Shown here piece by piece: positions 14,654 through 27,188 of a DNA stretch of 64,000 nucleotides. The number at the start of each line of letters is the position of its first letter. The first letter of the stretch is position 1. The position numbers and the translations under genes are program-made. This DNA comes from Corylus avellana (Eukaryota; Streptophyta; Magnoliopsida; Fagales; Betulaceae). The notes under the pieces are model-generated. The model saw only the letters and a list, made by a program, of their open reading frames with translations, had not been told where the DNA came from and did not search any database. Where the stretch lies: the NCBI RefSeq assembly GCF_901000735.1, contig NC_081547.1, forward strand, positions 7,440,001 to 7,504,000, written 5' to 3'.

Positions 14654-15181
14654 CACTACAAGAAATTAGGTCTTTAGGGGCGACTTTGAGTCGCCCCTAA
14701 AGGTCCTAAAGTGGACGCTGTTGGCAACAGCGTCCACTTTTCGACCCTAAAGGTGTCGACGCTAATAGTCCGACCCTAATGATCAAATGTCTGATTATCA
14801 GGGTCCACTTAAAAGTCAACCCTAATGATCACTTTTAGCGTCCACTTTATCGCCCCTAAAAGTCGCAATGTTTTGACCCTAAAGATAATGTAAACAGAAG
14901 CGGAAGTCGACCCTAATAGTCAAGCATTAGCGTCCACTTTTAGTTAACCATTAGGGTCCACAAAAGTGGACCCTAATGGCCCTTTAAAAAAAAATAAATA
15001 AATAACTATTAGCGTCCACTTTTAGTTAACCATTAGGGTCCACAAAAGTGGACCCTAATGGCCCTTTAAAAAAAAAAATAAATAACTATTAGCGTCCAAA
15101 TCAAAGTGGACGCTGATAGTTAACCATTAACATCCACTTTTGTGGACGCTAATGGTCCTAAAATTTTTTTAAAAAAAACTA
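14654..15181. mobile_element. CACTA transposon end inserted in copia A
   Basis: Begins with the diagnostic terminus CACTACAAGAAATTAGG. The next 500 bp carry many short subterminal motifs in both orientations (AAAGTGGACGCT, GTCCACTTT, GACCCTAA), the normal binding-site array of CACTA transposases. A tandem duplication of about 80 bp (about 14930-15005 and 15006-15085) adds to the array. The other end and any transposase lie in or beyond the gap. Confidence 0.85.
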
Positions 15182-15281
15182 NNNNNNNNNNNNNNNNNNN
15201 NNNNNNNNNNNNNNNNNNNNNNNNNNNNNNNNNNNNNNNNNNNNNNNNNNNNNNNNNNNNNNNNNNNNNNNNNNNNNNNNN
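15182..15281. other. Assembly gap (100 N)
   Basis: Exactly 100 N. The sequence after it repeats the protease/copia junction already seen before it. Confidence 0.99.
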
Positions 15282-15584
15282 GTTGACGATCCCGATGAAA
15301 TGCTAAGTCTTTGCTACAAGTCGGCGTCGGATGATATAGGGGTTCCGAATATCACAGTGCATTTCAGGGGCGCAAACGTGAAGCTGAATCCGATGAACGC
15401 CTTCCTGAGAGTAAGTGAGGAACTTGTGTGCTTTGCTTTCGTTGCTAGTGAAAGAATCTACATCTTTGGTAACGTGGCGCAGTTGAACTACTTGGTGGGT
15501 TATGACACCGAGGCCAATACTGTGTCGTTTAAGCCAACCGATTGCACAAACCTCTTGTTAGAATATAATCAGAATATATTATGA
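15282..15584 (+). pseudogene. Aspartic protease exon 2 fragment (second copy of the junction)
   Basis: It starts at the gap edge in the middle of protease exon 2 (VDDPDEMLSLCYKSASDD) and runs into a copia LTR at 15556 with the same nine-residue extension and TGA as at 10041. It differs from the copy at 9743-10041 by only a handful of bases, for example Glu-Met for Glu-Arg and Asn-Val for Asp-Met. Exon 1 and both catalytic aspartates are absent from this contig. It is either the other allele of protease 1 or a recent duplicate cut off by the gap. Confidence 0.85.
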
Positions 15585-15826
15585 TTATATTCTGATAATC
15601 ACCATAATTGCTGACAATCACCATAATTGCTGATTTGATATATTTTCTCTGTATATACATTGATATTATTTTGTAATATTGTACATTAATTCCTTGATTG
15701 TAATTCCTATTCTGTCTGGCCTTATTCAACTATAAATAGGCTCCATTGTATACAGTTCTAGACACACAGAAATACAATATTCAATTTATCCCTATATTCT
15801 CTAGTATTCTATAGTTTATTTTAACA
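15556..15826 (+). repeat. 5' LTR of copia B
   Basis: 271 bp, TG..CA, with the same TATAAATA box and two AATCACCATAATTG units as copia A. Confidence 0.92.
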
Positions 15827-15839
15827 TGGTATCAGAGCC
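15827..15839 (+). other. Primer binding site of copia B
   Basis: TGGTATCAGAGCC, complementary to initiator tRNA-Met. Confidence 0.88.
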
Positions 15840-16639
15840 AAGTTTTGGCCTTGTCTAGAGAATATAGGAAGTCAGTCCGTTCAAAGGCTTTTTCGATCTT
15901 GTTTTGGTATAATTATTATACCAACAGGCTCAAAAAGGTCCGATCTGTCCTGTGAAGTTATCAGATCAACATTCTGAATTCCAACGCCCTCTCACGCGCC
16001 GCCTGAAGTCTCTGTGTCACTATTCACGCGCCTCACGCGCCGCCTCCGGCCACCACGCGCCGCCCCAGTCAGCCGTTTTCAGAAAATTCCGCCAGAATCT
16101 AGATCGGAGGCTGCCGATTTACTGACCTGCCGAAAGAACGCGCCACCAGGAGACCCCACGCGCCGCCACGCGCCGCCAAACCTTCTGTGGAATTTTGAAC
16201 CACCGCCACACACTGTTTCCGGCCACCACGCGCCGCCCCTGTCAGCAGTTTTCAAAAACGAATCACAGATACGTGATCGGAGGCTGCCGATATGTCGAAC
16301 CAGCTGAAGCACGCGCCACCCAGAGCCGCCACGCGCCGCCACCTTGTAAGTTGTCTTGTTGAGCTCATTTTTTTTACAATACAACCTGCCACACTAGATT
16401 ATTCCTACTTTTTGAGCTCACACACCTATAGTACACCTAGCCACACTAGATCTCAGCCCTCTTGAACCAAGCTTATACTCCTTACTATACACTCAGCCAC
16501 ACCAAATCCTAACCCTTAAAAACAAGCTCATATCCTCTATCATACACTCGACCACACCAGATTGATTCTCGCACTAGGCTCACATAACCTACACTACACC
16601 CAACCACACCGGATTATATCCCCCAAAAAAAAAAAAAAA

Positions 16640-19600
16640 AGGCCGTACCTCCTACCACTCTCCCAAACACCAAAGATATTACCCAACCTATCCCTACTAT
16701 TCTCGATGGCTCCAATTACCCGGCTTGGTCTTAAAATATGAGTAGGTGGCTCAAAGGACATTGTCTTTGTGAGTATGTTTCTGGTGAAGAACCTAAGCCT
16801 CTTGCTGAAAAAGAGGAACCTGCTGCGGCTTTCTCAACCCGCCTCCGCACATGGAAAAGTATCAATTACAAGATTATTTCTTGATTCTCCAACACTTGTG
16901 TTGTCTCCATCAGCATGACATTTGGCAATCTTGACAATGCCAAAGATGTCTGGGATATGTTAGCTCAGCGCTACAGCAGTACTGATCTTGCTCAGCGGTT
17001 TCAGATTGTTACCAAACTCCATCACATGCGCCAAGAACTAGGTCAGAGTATTATTGATTTTTATTCACAAATGACTTGTCTTTGGAATCAATTAGCACTA
17101 TGTGAGCCAAAGTGGAGGGATAAGGTTGATGCCTCTGAGTACATCGCTTTTCGCGATAGCATGCGCCTAGCCGAGTTTCTTGCGGTAATTCGAGATGAGT
17201 TTGAGCATACTCGAGCTTCTCTTCTTCACCGCTCACCACTACCATCTTTGGAGAGTGTTCTTAGTGAACTTGCTTCAGAAGAGACTCGATTCTCTACTAT
17301 AAAGTTACACACCTCTGAGATGGTCATGGCCACTGCATCCCGCAATGTGCGTGCTCCTAATTTTATTCCTGCCAGGTCTTGCTCATCCAATCGGAACATC
17401 CAGTGCCACTATTGTCAGAAGTTTGGCCACAGATATAGTGAATGCAGGAAAAGACTTTCTCGTGGGAATCATTGAGCTCCTAGTCATAAGGCTGCTGCGG
17501 TCACTCATACTGATACATCAGATATGTCTTACACCGATATTGCACCCCCACCCCAGTACTCTTTCTCCTGCAGAAATCGAAGCTCTCATTCATCAGGTTT
17601 TATCTAAGTCCAATCTTAATACTGCCATGTCCACCACACCAGGTAATTCCTCTTGGTATATTGATTCTGCTTGTTGTAATCACGTGACACCGAATTCTTC
17701 CATATTTTCTGCAAAATCTGTGTTACCTAGGCCTACCACCATTTACACTGCTAATGGTTCCCATCTTGCTGTTAGCCACGTCGGGTCTGTTTCAACTCAT
17801 CAACTATCTATGTCTGATACATACTTAGTGCCTAATCTCTCGTTAAATCTTTTATCTGTTGGTCAACTTTGTGAACTTGGCTTAGAACTACACTTTTCTA
17901 ACCGAGGTTGTGATGTGCAGGATCCACAGACGGGACAGCTAATTGGGACCGCCCGTAAGATTGGACGTCTGTTTGAGCTTTCATCACTCCATCTTCCTCT
18001 TGCTGTATCAGCTGCCACTCCATCTCGATCTCCCTCTACCACCCTCAGTTTATGGCACTCTCGTTTAGGGCATGCATCTATTTCTCGTATTCGTTCTTTA
18101 GCTACAAATTGGTCAATTAGGGTCTGTTGAGTCTGAGTCTTTTGATTGTGTTGCATGTCAACTTGGAAAACAAAGTGCTTTACCTTTTAATAATAGTGCA
18201 TCTGTTTCTTCTGCTCCTTTTGATTTGGTGCATTCTGATGTATGGGGCCCTGCGTCTATTCCCACCATGGGTGGATCCCGCTATTTTGTCATTTTTTGTG
18301 GATGATTTTTCTCGATACACATGGCTTTATCTTTTACAAAATCGATCTGAACTTCCGAAAATTTACTCTGAATTTCAACGGATGATTCAAACCCAATTTT
18401 CTCGCAACATAAAAATTTTTCGTTCTGATAATGCTATGGAATATCGTGAATCTACCTTCCTTACTACCCTCAAACAAAATGGCATTCTTCCCCATCGCTC
18501 ATGCCCAAATACTTCTCAACAAAATGGTCGTGCTGAACGTAAACACAGGCACATCTTAGACACTGTTAGGGCTTTGCTCCTATCTGCTTCTATCCCTGAA
18601 CACTTTTGGGGAGAAACCGCTCTTACCACTGTTTATACCATTAATAGGGTCCCGTCTCCCACTACCTTAAATAGGTCCCCCTATGAACTTTTGTATGGAT
18701 CTCCTCCTAATTACCAATCTCTCCGCCTCTTTGGTTGTGTCTGTTTCGTGCTACTTCCATCTCATGAACGAACAAAATTAGAACCTCGTTCTCGTCTATG
18801 TTGTTTTCTTGGGTATGGCATTGAACACAAAGGATATCGTTGTTATGATCCTATTTCCAAACGGCTCCGCATCTCGCGGCACGTCACTTTTTGGGAACAT
18901 AGGCTATTTAGTGATATGGAGTCTTTTCCTACTCGTCCCTCTAGTTCTTCTCCTATCTTCACTAATGTCTCGGTGAATTTGCTCCCCGACACTACTGATC
19001 TCGATGCAGGGATGACAAGCTCTCCAGAAGACATTCCGACGGTCGACCCCAATGACTCTGCCCTGCCTGTTGATCCATCTACTCTTGAGGCCGCTCCCTC
19101 TATCCCTCGTCGTTCTACTCGGGTAACATCTCTTCCTTCCCATCTTCATGATTATCACTGTTATTCTGCTCTTGCTACTCTCCATGAACCTCCCTCCTTC
19201 CGTGAGGCTCATGCTAACCCTCTTTGGCAGAATGCTATGTCTGAAGAACTTAATGCCCTTTCCAAAACCCATACTTGGGACTTAGTTGATTTACCTTTAG
19301 GCAAAACTGCAGTAGGGTGCAAGTGGGTTTACAAGATTAAGACAAAATCTGATGGGTCTATTGAGCGATACAAGGCACGTCTTGTGGCAAAGGGGTTCAA
19401 TCAGGAGTATGGTATTGATTATGAGGAGACTTTTGCACCAGTGGCTCGCCTTACTTCTGTTCGATCACTCCTTGCTGTGGCTTCTGTGCGTCATTGGGAT
19501 CTTTTTCAAATGGATGTGAAAAACGCATTTCTCAATGGTGATCTTAGTGAAGAAGTTTATATGCAGCCTTTTCCTGGGTACGATCATCCGCCACACAAGG

Positions 19601-20715
19601 TTTGCCGACTTCGCCGGGCATTGTACGGTCTGAAACAAGCTCCACGGGCTTGGTTTGCCAAATTCAGTTCCACTATTGCGCATATTGGGTTTGTTTCTAG
19701 CCCCTATGACTCTGCTCTCTTTATTCGGCGATCTGATGCTGGTCTCATTCTCCTCTTACTGTATGTTGACGATATGATTATTACTGGAGATGATACTGTT
19801 GGTATTCGTAACCTTCAACAGTTTTTGAGCCAACAATTTGAGATGAAGGATTTGGGTTTTCTCAACTACTTTCTTGGATTGGAAGTGTCTTTTGATCCAA
19901 AAGGTTACTATCTCTCTCAAGCCAAGTATGCTTCAGATCTCCTCTCACGAGCTGGCCTTATTGATTGCAAAATTGTTGATAGCCCTCTAGAGACAAATGT
20001 CAAACTTCGTGCCACTGATGGTGAGCTACTTTCTGATGCCACTCTCTATCGACAGTTAGTTGGCAATCTCATCTATCTTACTGTGACACGACCGGATCTT
20101 GCCTATGCAGTCCACCTTGTTAGTCAGTTTATGACAGTGCCACGCTCAGTTCATTATGCGGCTGTTCTTCGCAACCTTCGCTACGTGAAGGGCACCATGT
20201 TTCATGGTTTACATTTCTCTTCTCACTCATCATTAGACTTACATGTATAGTCAGATGCTGATTGGGCAGGTGATCCCACTGATCGTCATTCCACCACGGG
20301 TTATTGTTTCTTACTTGGTGATTCTCTCATCTCTTGGCGTAGCAAGAAACAATCAGTTGTTGCACGCTCTAGCACCGAAGCTGAGTATCGTGCTCTTGCC
20401 GACACCACTTCTGAGCTCCTCTGGCTTCGTTGGCTCCTACATGATATGAGTGTTTCTCAGACCTCTAGTTCTCCTATTTTTTGTGACAATCGAAGTGCGA
20501 TTCAAATTGCGCATAATGATGTATTTCATGAACGTACTAAACACATTGAGATCGACTGTCATTTTGTACGCCATCATCTTTTGCAGGGGACTCTCTGTCT
20601 CTGTCCCATTGCTTCCGCTGATCAGTTGGCCGATGTGTTCACCAAAGCACATCCACCTGGACGGTTCCGTGATCTTGTTTCCAAACTCAAGTTGGCATCT
20701 ACATTACCACCTTGA
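16640..20715 (+). pseudogene. Copia B gag-pol polyprotein, inactivated
   Basis: Same domain order as copia A: gag with CCHC knuckle (near 17400-17445), protease WYIDSACC (near 17655), integrase, reverse transcriptase with YVDD (19762-19773), and RNase H ending ASTLPP with TGA at about 20713. The gag ATG is lost (AAGGCCGTACC where copy A has ATGGCTGTACC). Stops occur at 16732 (TAA), near 16881 (TGA), 17473 (TGA) and 20248 (TAG). Frameshifts lie near 17546, 18110 and 18295 (one extra T). One long open frame, 18127-20250, still spans the integrase core and reverse transcriptase. It can no longer move by itself. Confidence 0.9.
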
Positions 20716-20718
20716 GTT

Positions 20719-20728
20719 TGAGGGGGGA
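20719..20728 (+). other. Polypurine tract of copia B
   Basis: TGAGGGGGGA immediately before the 3' LTR; the usual plus-strand primer site. Confidence 0.85.
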
Positions 20729-21018
20729 TGTTAGAATATAATCAGAATATATTCTGATTATATTCTGATAATCACCATAATTGCTGATAATCACCATAAT
20801 TGCTGACAATCACCATAATTGCTGATTTGATATATTTTCCCTGTATATACATTGATATTATTTTGTAATATTGTACATTAATTCCTTGATTGTAATTCAT
20901 ATTTTGTCTGGCATTATTCAACTATAAATAGGCCCCATTGTATACAGTTCTAGACACACAGAAATACAATATTCAGTTTATCGCTATATTCTCTAGTATT
21001 CTATAGTTTATTTTAACA
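20729..21018 (+). repeat. 3' LTR of copia B
   Basis: 290 bp, TG..CA. It has three AATCACCATAATTG units where the 5' LTR has two, giving the 19-bp length difference, and several substitutions, so the insertion is not very recent. Confidence 0.92.
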
Positions 21019-21565
21019 CCTCTAACTGTTTAATTTGTATATATGTTTTACGAGTTTGCTATATACATGTTTTTAATAAATAATTAGTCTCATCATCATG
21101 TGTGTGGAGGGGACGCTTTATACGGGTCCGAAATTTGTAAGACAGGTGGTTCTGTATTTGTACTTTAAAATTATTAATGATTACATTTAATTAAATACAT
21201 GACTATATATATATTATATTGTTGCTAATTTACTTTATCATCACTAAATATAAGGAAAATTGTTCTCTTACTAGTAAACATAATTAATAACCGAAAATTG
21301 ATAGATATTAATTTTTACTTCGTTGGGTAGAGCTTTTCGTAATTATATATGAAAAATAGATGGTTAATGTGAGATATAGATGTGCAAATTAAACTTCATT
21401 AATGGTCCACCGTCCAAAAATGTTTTGACGCTCATCATTTATAATAATAAAAATTATTAACAAATATAAAAACATATATAAAAAGAAAAAAAAAATGGAG
21501 ATGGTCAAGGTCCGGCCATCCCTTCTGGCCGGATATATTATGGATGATTTGACCACCTACTCTGA

Positions 21566-21603
<38 letters not shown>

Positions 21604-21935
21604 TAGTGTTTGAGCCACCATAACTAATATTGGTTCATTGGAATATATAACTCGGCCACCCCTTTTTAAGTTTTATTTTTAATCATTTCTTAAAATATAT
21701 TTCCATTAATGAAATATATATCTGAAAAATGTAAGAAAATCCATTTAGAATCGAAAACAACGTCAATTTCGGCGAAAAAACAAAAAAGAATCGTAAAATT
21801 TGGGTAGGCGACGGACCACGGGCGGTTGCCTCTAACTTTTGCATCACTATATATTTGCTTAATTACATGCATGGATAATGGATATATTTCCTTCGCTTTC
21901 ACACCACGTACAGTTTCTCCAAAAATCTGCCATAT
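21019..21935. other. Former 3' flank of protease 1 and intergenic DNA
   Basis: From 21024 the sequence aligns with the 3' flank of protease 2 (26757 onward): both share CTATATACATG or a close form, TTTTTAATAAATAATTAGTC and the later ACTAAATATAAGG. It is therefore the protease 1 3' UTR, now detached by the copia element. Later parts hold a (TA)n run at about 21569-21599 and a GGCCGG-containing repeat. No gene is seen. Confidence 0.65.
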
Positions 21936-22338
21936 ATGGCATCTCATCATCATCACTCTCTTCTCTCTTCTGCTGCGATTGTAACATCCTTCTCCATTTT
22001 TCTTCTTTCCAGCTTCTCTCTCTCACAGTCACCGATCGAGGCTCTCAATGGGGGCTTCAGTGTGGATCTCATTCACCGCGATTCCCCACACTCTCCCTTC
22101 TACAACCCTTGAGAAACTCCTTCGCAGCGCATGCACATATAGCAAACGCTTTGCGCCATTCCATTAGCCGTACGTGCTAATCATTTTAAGCCAACTTCTT
22201 CTTCACCCTCTCGTCACCGGCAGTGATCTAATTTGGGTGCAGTGCAAGCCTTGTAGCGACTGTTACAACCAAACAGACCCGCTTTTTGATCCTGCTCAGT
22301 CAAGTTTGAATCGGCAGCGGCAGAAGAGATTGATTTAG
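21936..22338 (+). pseudogene. Aspartic protease pseudogene 1
   Basis: Starts like the intact genes (ATGGCATCTCATCATC, signal peptide, then VDLIHRDSP). A TGA follows at the SPFYNP position and the frame is then lost. An internal deletion joins the propeptide directly to GSDLIWVQCKPCSDCYNQTD, losing the first catalytic Asp, and a second joins the cysteine-rich segment to exon 2 sequence (AAGTTTGAATCGGCAGCGGC), removing the intron and the second catalytic motif. The same second junction occurs at 28445-28542, so the deletion predates the block duplication. Confidence 0.88.
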
Positions 22339-23105
22339 CCTTTAGAGTCCGCTTGTGATTGCGATTTTAATAAGGGATTTTAAAAATTGCATTTTTGAAA
22401 TCACTATTTTATAAAATCACAAAGGTGATTGATAAAACATGTTAAAAAATGATTTTTTTATTAAATATTTGTTATGCAAAATCATCATTTTGGTTTAAAT
22501 TCACGTGTTTTCAAATAAGCACCATTTAGCTTGCATATAGAAATTGAAAATTTTCTTTCCTATTTGAGCAATAAGGGTAGGCCGAAGAGACTAATTATAG
22601 CTATGAGGCTATCCAAACAATGCGTGACCATAATAGCTCATTTACCCGTTGTGTGCTGTTTGTGGGGTTTAAACGGTGGGAACCACATACGCTCTTTGAA
22701 ATTTGATTGAGCCATAGTCTAACCCAGGCCCACCAAGGTATCAATGAGAATCCGCTAATATTAATCAGGCATATGTGGGGATTTTCTATTATAGAGATTC
22801 GAACCCACGCACTAGTATATGCCCTGACTACTTAAAAATTTTCTTAGACTAATATCATTAGATTTGATCACCATTAAAATCTGATTACAATCAAATCTCT
22901 GAAATTAATACAATCAGAGCTCTCCCATACGTGAGCACCATTAAAATCTTATTACAATCAAATCTCTGAAATTAATACAATCAAAATTTGATTACTGTTA
23001 AAGTGTTTCAAAGCATTACCAAATAAACGTATAGATCCAACCCAAGTAAATTGGGTTAATCTTACAATTTAAGGTGGCATGTTAGGATTTAGTAGTCATT
23101 GGATC

Positions 23106-23143
<38 letters not shown>

Positions 23144-23420
23144 CTGTCAGGTTGATATATTTTGAGGCATAAGAAGAAAAGATTAATTAAGAGATGCCTT
23201 TTCCTTATTTTTTAGATATTAATTAAATAAAATTTTATATTAATTTTTTAGTTTATCTCTCTCTTTTTAATTTTTTTATTATTATTAACGACATGTGTCA
23301 CAATAGCTAATATTTTTTTGAGGAAAATGTCATGAATTCTCATATGATGAATTCTCATATGATCATGTTACTTCTTAGTTCTTAATGAATTCTGTTAACT
23401 TTTCTAAAGTTTATGGTTTT

Positions 23421-23452
<32 letters not shown>

Positions 23453-23789
23453 TCCATAAGTTAATGGTAAACTCCACAAATTAATGGTTGATCTATTGAA
23501 TTTGTAAGAGAAAATGAGAAAAATATAAACAAATTATTGACACTAATCATTTTTCTTTTTGCTTACTGATCATATAGTCACAAAAAATATTTAGCCACTT
23601 TTAAATCCCAAATTAGAGGGATTAATTTTTCATTTTTCTCTTAAAACGAAAATCAAATTAGTTCAAAATCCTAGTTGGCAAGTTGAGCATAAAATGACCG
23701 TACTCTTATCTCTACACTTTACAGCGTCCTTATGCCAAATCTGCGACCTGAAAGCACACAACTGACACAAGCATTTCTACGTTCAGGTA
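22339..23789. repeat. Intergenic repeats between protease pseudogene and PPR stub
   Basis: Aligns with 28543-29812 over most of its length. It starts with a GAGTCCGCTTGTGATTGCG motif typical of the end of a TIR transposon, but I could not find the partner end. A segment near 22600-22860 contains GAGATTCGAACCCACGC, a minus-strand B-box-like string found in SINE-type repeats. (TA)n lies at about 23107-23140 and a poly-T/TTTTTC tract at about 23417-23453. No coding sequence is supported. Confidence 0.55.
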
Positions 23790-23940
23790 ATGAGAATTGC
23801 AAAGTTGGACAGGTTAGGTGAAAGCACACAGGCATTTCTACATTCATCTCTCTCAAAAGCTATATCTTTTGCTACAAACTCTCACCAACTGTGCAAAGTC
23901 CACTCACTGATAATTAATTACTTTGGGACTAGACCAGTCA
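23790..23940 (+). pseudogene. PPR gene 5' stub
   Basis: Begins ATGAGAATTGCAAAGTTGG like the intact PPR gene at 29813 and follows it for about 45 codons (through SLSKAISFATNSH). A 4-bp AATT insertion then shifts the frame, and similarity stops abruptly at CCAGTC, about 150 bp in. The remaining 2.5 kb is absent, and sequence leading to the next protease gene follows at once. This is a breakpoint of the tandem duplication. Confidence 0.88.
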
Positions 23941-24377
23941 CAAAGTAAAGGAAAGAAAAGAGAAAATTGAAAAGTTACATTATTAATTTCAATCCTAAAG
24001 CAGTTACTAAATTTATACTTTCATCCGAACTTAAAACCAATATATTGGCTAAGTTCGTTTTTTTGTAAAATATGACATCTGTTGAAATTAAATGTCGCCT
24101 AACAAAAATGGGTTTTGTATTAAGCCCGCCCTACGTGCAAGATCATCCTTTTACAAAAATCATCAGATTTGATAGCTGGAGAATCTAAGAAAATCCATTC
24201 AAGAATGGAAAACAATGTCAATTTTGGCAAAAACAATTTCGGTAGGTCAAGAGTACCGTTACCTTTAAATTTTTCATCTGTATATTTCCTTATATACGTG
24301 CACCGATATTTTCAATATATATATATATATATCCCCTCGTTATATATACACCTACTACAGTTTCTCCAAAAACGGCC
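23941..24377. promoter_or_regulatory. Upstream region of aspartic protease 2
   Basis: 24048-24125 is the reverse complement of part of the protease intron (compare 25405-25475), so a repeat shared with the intron lies here in the opposite direction. The last 100 bp share CTTATATACGTGCACCGATA, a (TA)n run and CAGTTTCTCCAAAAACGGCC with the upstream region of protease 1, which suggests a conserved core promoter and 5' UTR. Confidence 0.5.
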
Positions 24378-25481
24378 ATGGCATCTCATCACTCTCTTCT
24401 CTCTTCTGCTGCGATCGTAACTACCTTCTCCATTTGTCTTCTTTACAGCTTATCTATCACTGCAGAGGCTGTTAATGGCGGCTTCAGCGTGGATCTCATC
24501 CACCGCGATTCCCCACTCTCTCCCTTCTACGACCCTTCAGAGACTCCTTCGCAGCGCGTAGCAAACGCTTTGCGGCGTTCCATTACCCGCGTCAATCATT
24601 TCATGCCAACTTCTTCTTCACTCTCTCCCAATGAATTACCTCGATCAGAAATAGTTGCAGTCAGAGGCGAATACCTCATGAAATACTCCATCGGCACGCC
24701 GCCGGTCCCCGTCCTTGGCGTCGCCGACACCGGCAGTGATCTCATTTGGTTGCAGTGTGAGCCTTGCACGAACTGTTACAACCAAACAGACCCGCTTTTT
24801 GACCCTGTCGAGTCGAAAACATACAGAAACGTTTCTTGCAGTGCAAGCGAATGCCAGTCCTTGCGAGGAACCTCATGCAACTCATTATCATCATCATCTT
24901 CTTGCAAATATTCAGCGTCTTATGGCGATAATTCATACAGCCAGGGCGATCTTGCTTTTGACACTCTCACGCTGGAATCGACTGCAAGCGTCCCCGTGTC
25001 TCTTCGTAATATCGTCGTAGGCTGTGGACACAACAATGCCGGAACCTTCAATAACAAAGGCTCCGGCATCGTCGGCTTTGGGCGCGGCAAAGCTTCCCTC
25101 GTTTCCCAATTGGGTTCTTCCATTGGTAAGCTAATAGTGTTAAAATGGTAATTAAATAATTATATATATTTTTTTATCGACTTTAAGTTTACTAGAAAAA
25201 TAGTGATTTAAGTATAATATTCATTTAGTGTAAAATGAGATTAATATTATAAATTTTATCATTCAACCAAGGCCGGCTTAATAAGTTTTGAGGCCTTAAG
25301 GTGACAAACTTAAGTAGGGTATTTTTTTTATTTAAATAATTTTAATTTTAAATCATTCTTTTTTACTTTGCCCTTAATTTTTTTTTTTTCTTCCAAATAA
25401 CTTGCAAAATTCATTTTTGTTAGGAGACATTTAATTTTAAGAGATGTCATATTTTGTGTTAAGCTATGTACATATAATTCT

Positions 25482-25517
<36 letters not shown>

Positions 25518-26759
25518 TGTAGAATTTAATTTGCAAAAACGAAATTTACTTTATTCTAAAAATTATTTAATGAACGAACTTAGCCAATATATTGGTTTTA
25601 AGTGAAAATGAAACTATGAGTTTAGTAACCGCTTTAAGAGTGCAATTACTGTAACTTTCCAATTTTCTCTTTCATTTCCTTTAAAGTCTTAATATCTTGA
25701 AATTTAATTCTTTGTATTTATGTTTACCATAATTGGTGCCTTAATTAAAGAGCAATTACTAACTTTTTTGTCGTAAATAATTTTTTACCATAATTGAGAC
25801 CTTAATTAAAGACAATTGATTAACTTTTTATCATAATTGAGGCTCTAATTATTATTATTTTTTTAATAAAAAGAAACTTAATTATGCTATAGTAATTTGG
25901 GACTTGAGGCAATTGTCTAGTTTGCTTAAGCTTTGAGCCGGCAATACCTTCAACTTTAATGTTAAGACAATAATATTAAATAGATTTCCTCAATTTCAAA
26001 TGAAATGAAGATGATCCTATTTCTAACTCTTTTACACGTAAGAAAGTGTGTTAAAATGTTGATTAAATAATTAAATTTACTCCTATCTACTTAAGCTTAC
26101 ACGAAAAGTGGGATCGTGAATTTAATGGTCTAATTTATATGTTGTTGTAAATAACAGGTGGCAAGTTTTCCTACTGCTTGGTGCCAACAACTTCCCAGGG
26201 CAAAAACTCAAGCAAATTGAGTTTTGGTCGTGATGCGGTGGTTTCTGGGCCTGGAGTCGTTTCTACTGGCTTGGGCCCAAAAGGGCCGGATACGAATTTC
26301 TACTTTCTAACACTGGAGGCAATGAGTGTCGGTAATAAAAGATTGGAGTTTGATGATTCTTCCCCCTTCGGAGACTCAGAGGGAAACATTGTAATTGATT
26401 CGGGCACCACATTAACGCTATTTCCAGAAGATTTCTACTCCAGGTTTGAAGCGGCGGTGGCAGAAGAGATTGATCTGGAACGCGTTGACGATCCCAATCA
26501 AGTGCTAAGTCTTTGCTACAAGTCGGTGTCGGATGATATAGGGGCTCCAAATATCACGGCACATTTCAAGGACGCCGACGTGAAGCTGAATCCGGTGAAC
26601 ACCTTCCTGAGAGTAAGCGAGGAACTTATATGCTTCGCTTTCCTTGCCAGTGAAAGACTCTACATCTTTGGTAATGTGGCGCAGTTGAACTTCTTGGTGG
26701 GTTATGACACTGAGGCCAATACTGTGTCGTTTAAGCCAACTGATTGCACAAACCTCTAA
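24378..26759 (+). CDS. CDR1-like aspartic protease 2 (intact)
   Basis: Two exons, 24378-25125 and 26158-26759, joined in phase at a glycine codon, encode 449 aa. Features in order: signal peptide (residues 1-31); propeptide with HRDSP (42-46); first catalytic motif DTGSDLIW (Asp117); the cysteine-rich insert CEPCTNCYNQTDPLFDP; RGKASLVSQL; then in exon 2 KFSYCLVP and the second catalytic motif DSGTT (Asp330). It ends KPTDCTNL with TAA. This is the normal size for the CDR1 group of A1 proteases, secreted enzymes linked in Arabidopsis to release of a defence-eliciting peptide; the precise substrate here is unknown. The intron lacks the MITE and SINE of protease 1. This is the complete copy in the tandem array and the best guide to the ancestral gene end. 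Confidence 0.93.
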
Positions 26760-26992
26760 CTTCAATTTAATTGAAAGATGCATGAATGTAGTACTACTGT
26801 TTTGTATGTTTTAAGTTGCTGTATACATGTTTTTAATAAATAATTAGTCTCATGATCATCATGGACATTTATTGATATGTGGAGGGAATGCTTTGTACGA
26901 GTCCATGATTTTCCTGACAGGGCTCAAAGACAGGTGGTTCTTTGATTGTACTTTGAAATTATTAATGATTACATTTTTAGTTAAATACATGC

Positions 26993-27040
<48 letters not shown>

Positions 27041-27095
27041 TGTTGCTAATTAATTTACTTCATGATCACTAAATATAAGGAAGATTGTTCTCTTA

Positions 27096-27188
27096 TTATT
27101 ATTATTTTTTTGAAATGAGTCACTCTTATAAAAGAAAATAAGTCCGAAGACTCTTGCGAAGACACGAAGGGACATCTTCCATCCAAAC
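27096..27188 (-). mobile_element. Short SINE-like insertion
   Basis: A 93-bp insertion absent from the duplicate copy near 21255. It is flanked by an 11-bp direct repeat TTGTTCTCTTA (27085-27095 and 27189-27199). On the minus strand it ends in an A-rich tail (AAAAAAATAATAATAA), as expected for a retroposed SINE. It is unlike the family at 8580. Confidence 0.75.

Larger units (their letters stand above)
15556..21018 (+). mobile_element. Ty1/copia retrotransposon B, full length
   Basis: A 5463-bp element with both LTRs (15556-15826 and 20729-21018), tRNA-Met primer site (15827-15839), gag-pol and polypurine tract. The 5-bp target duplication is CCTCT at 15551-15555 and 21019-21023. After the right duplication the sequence continues AACTG, so the empty site read CCTCTAAC and held the protease stop codon TAA. 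Confidence 0.95.

Noticed and set aside
14690..15140. Regularly spaced short repeats resembling a CRISPR array
   Set aside because: Motifs occur in both orientations with irregular spacing next to a CACTAC terminus in a plant genome; they are CACTA subterminal repeats.
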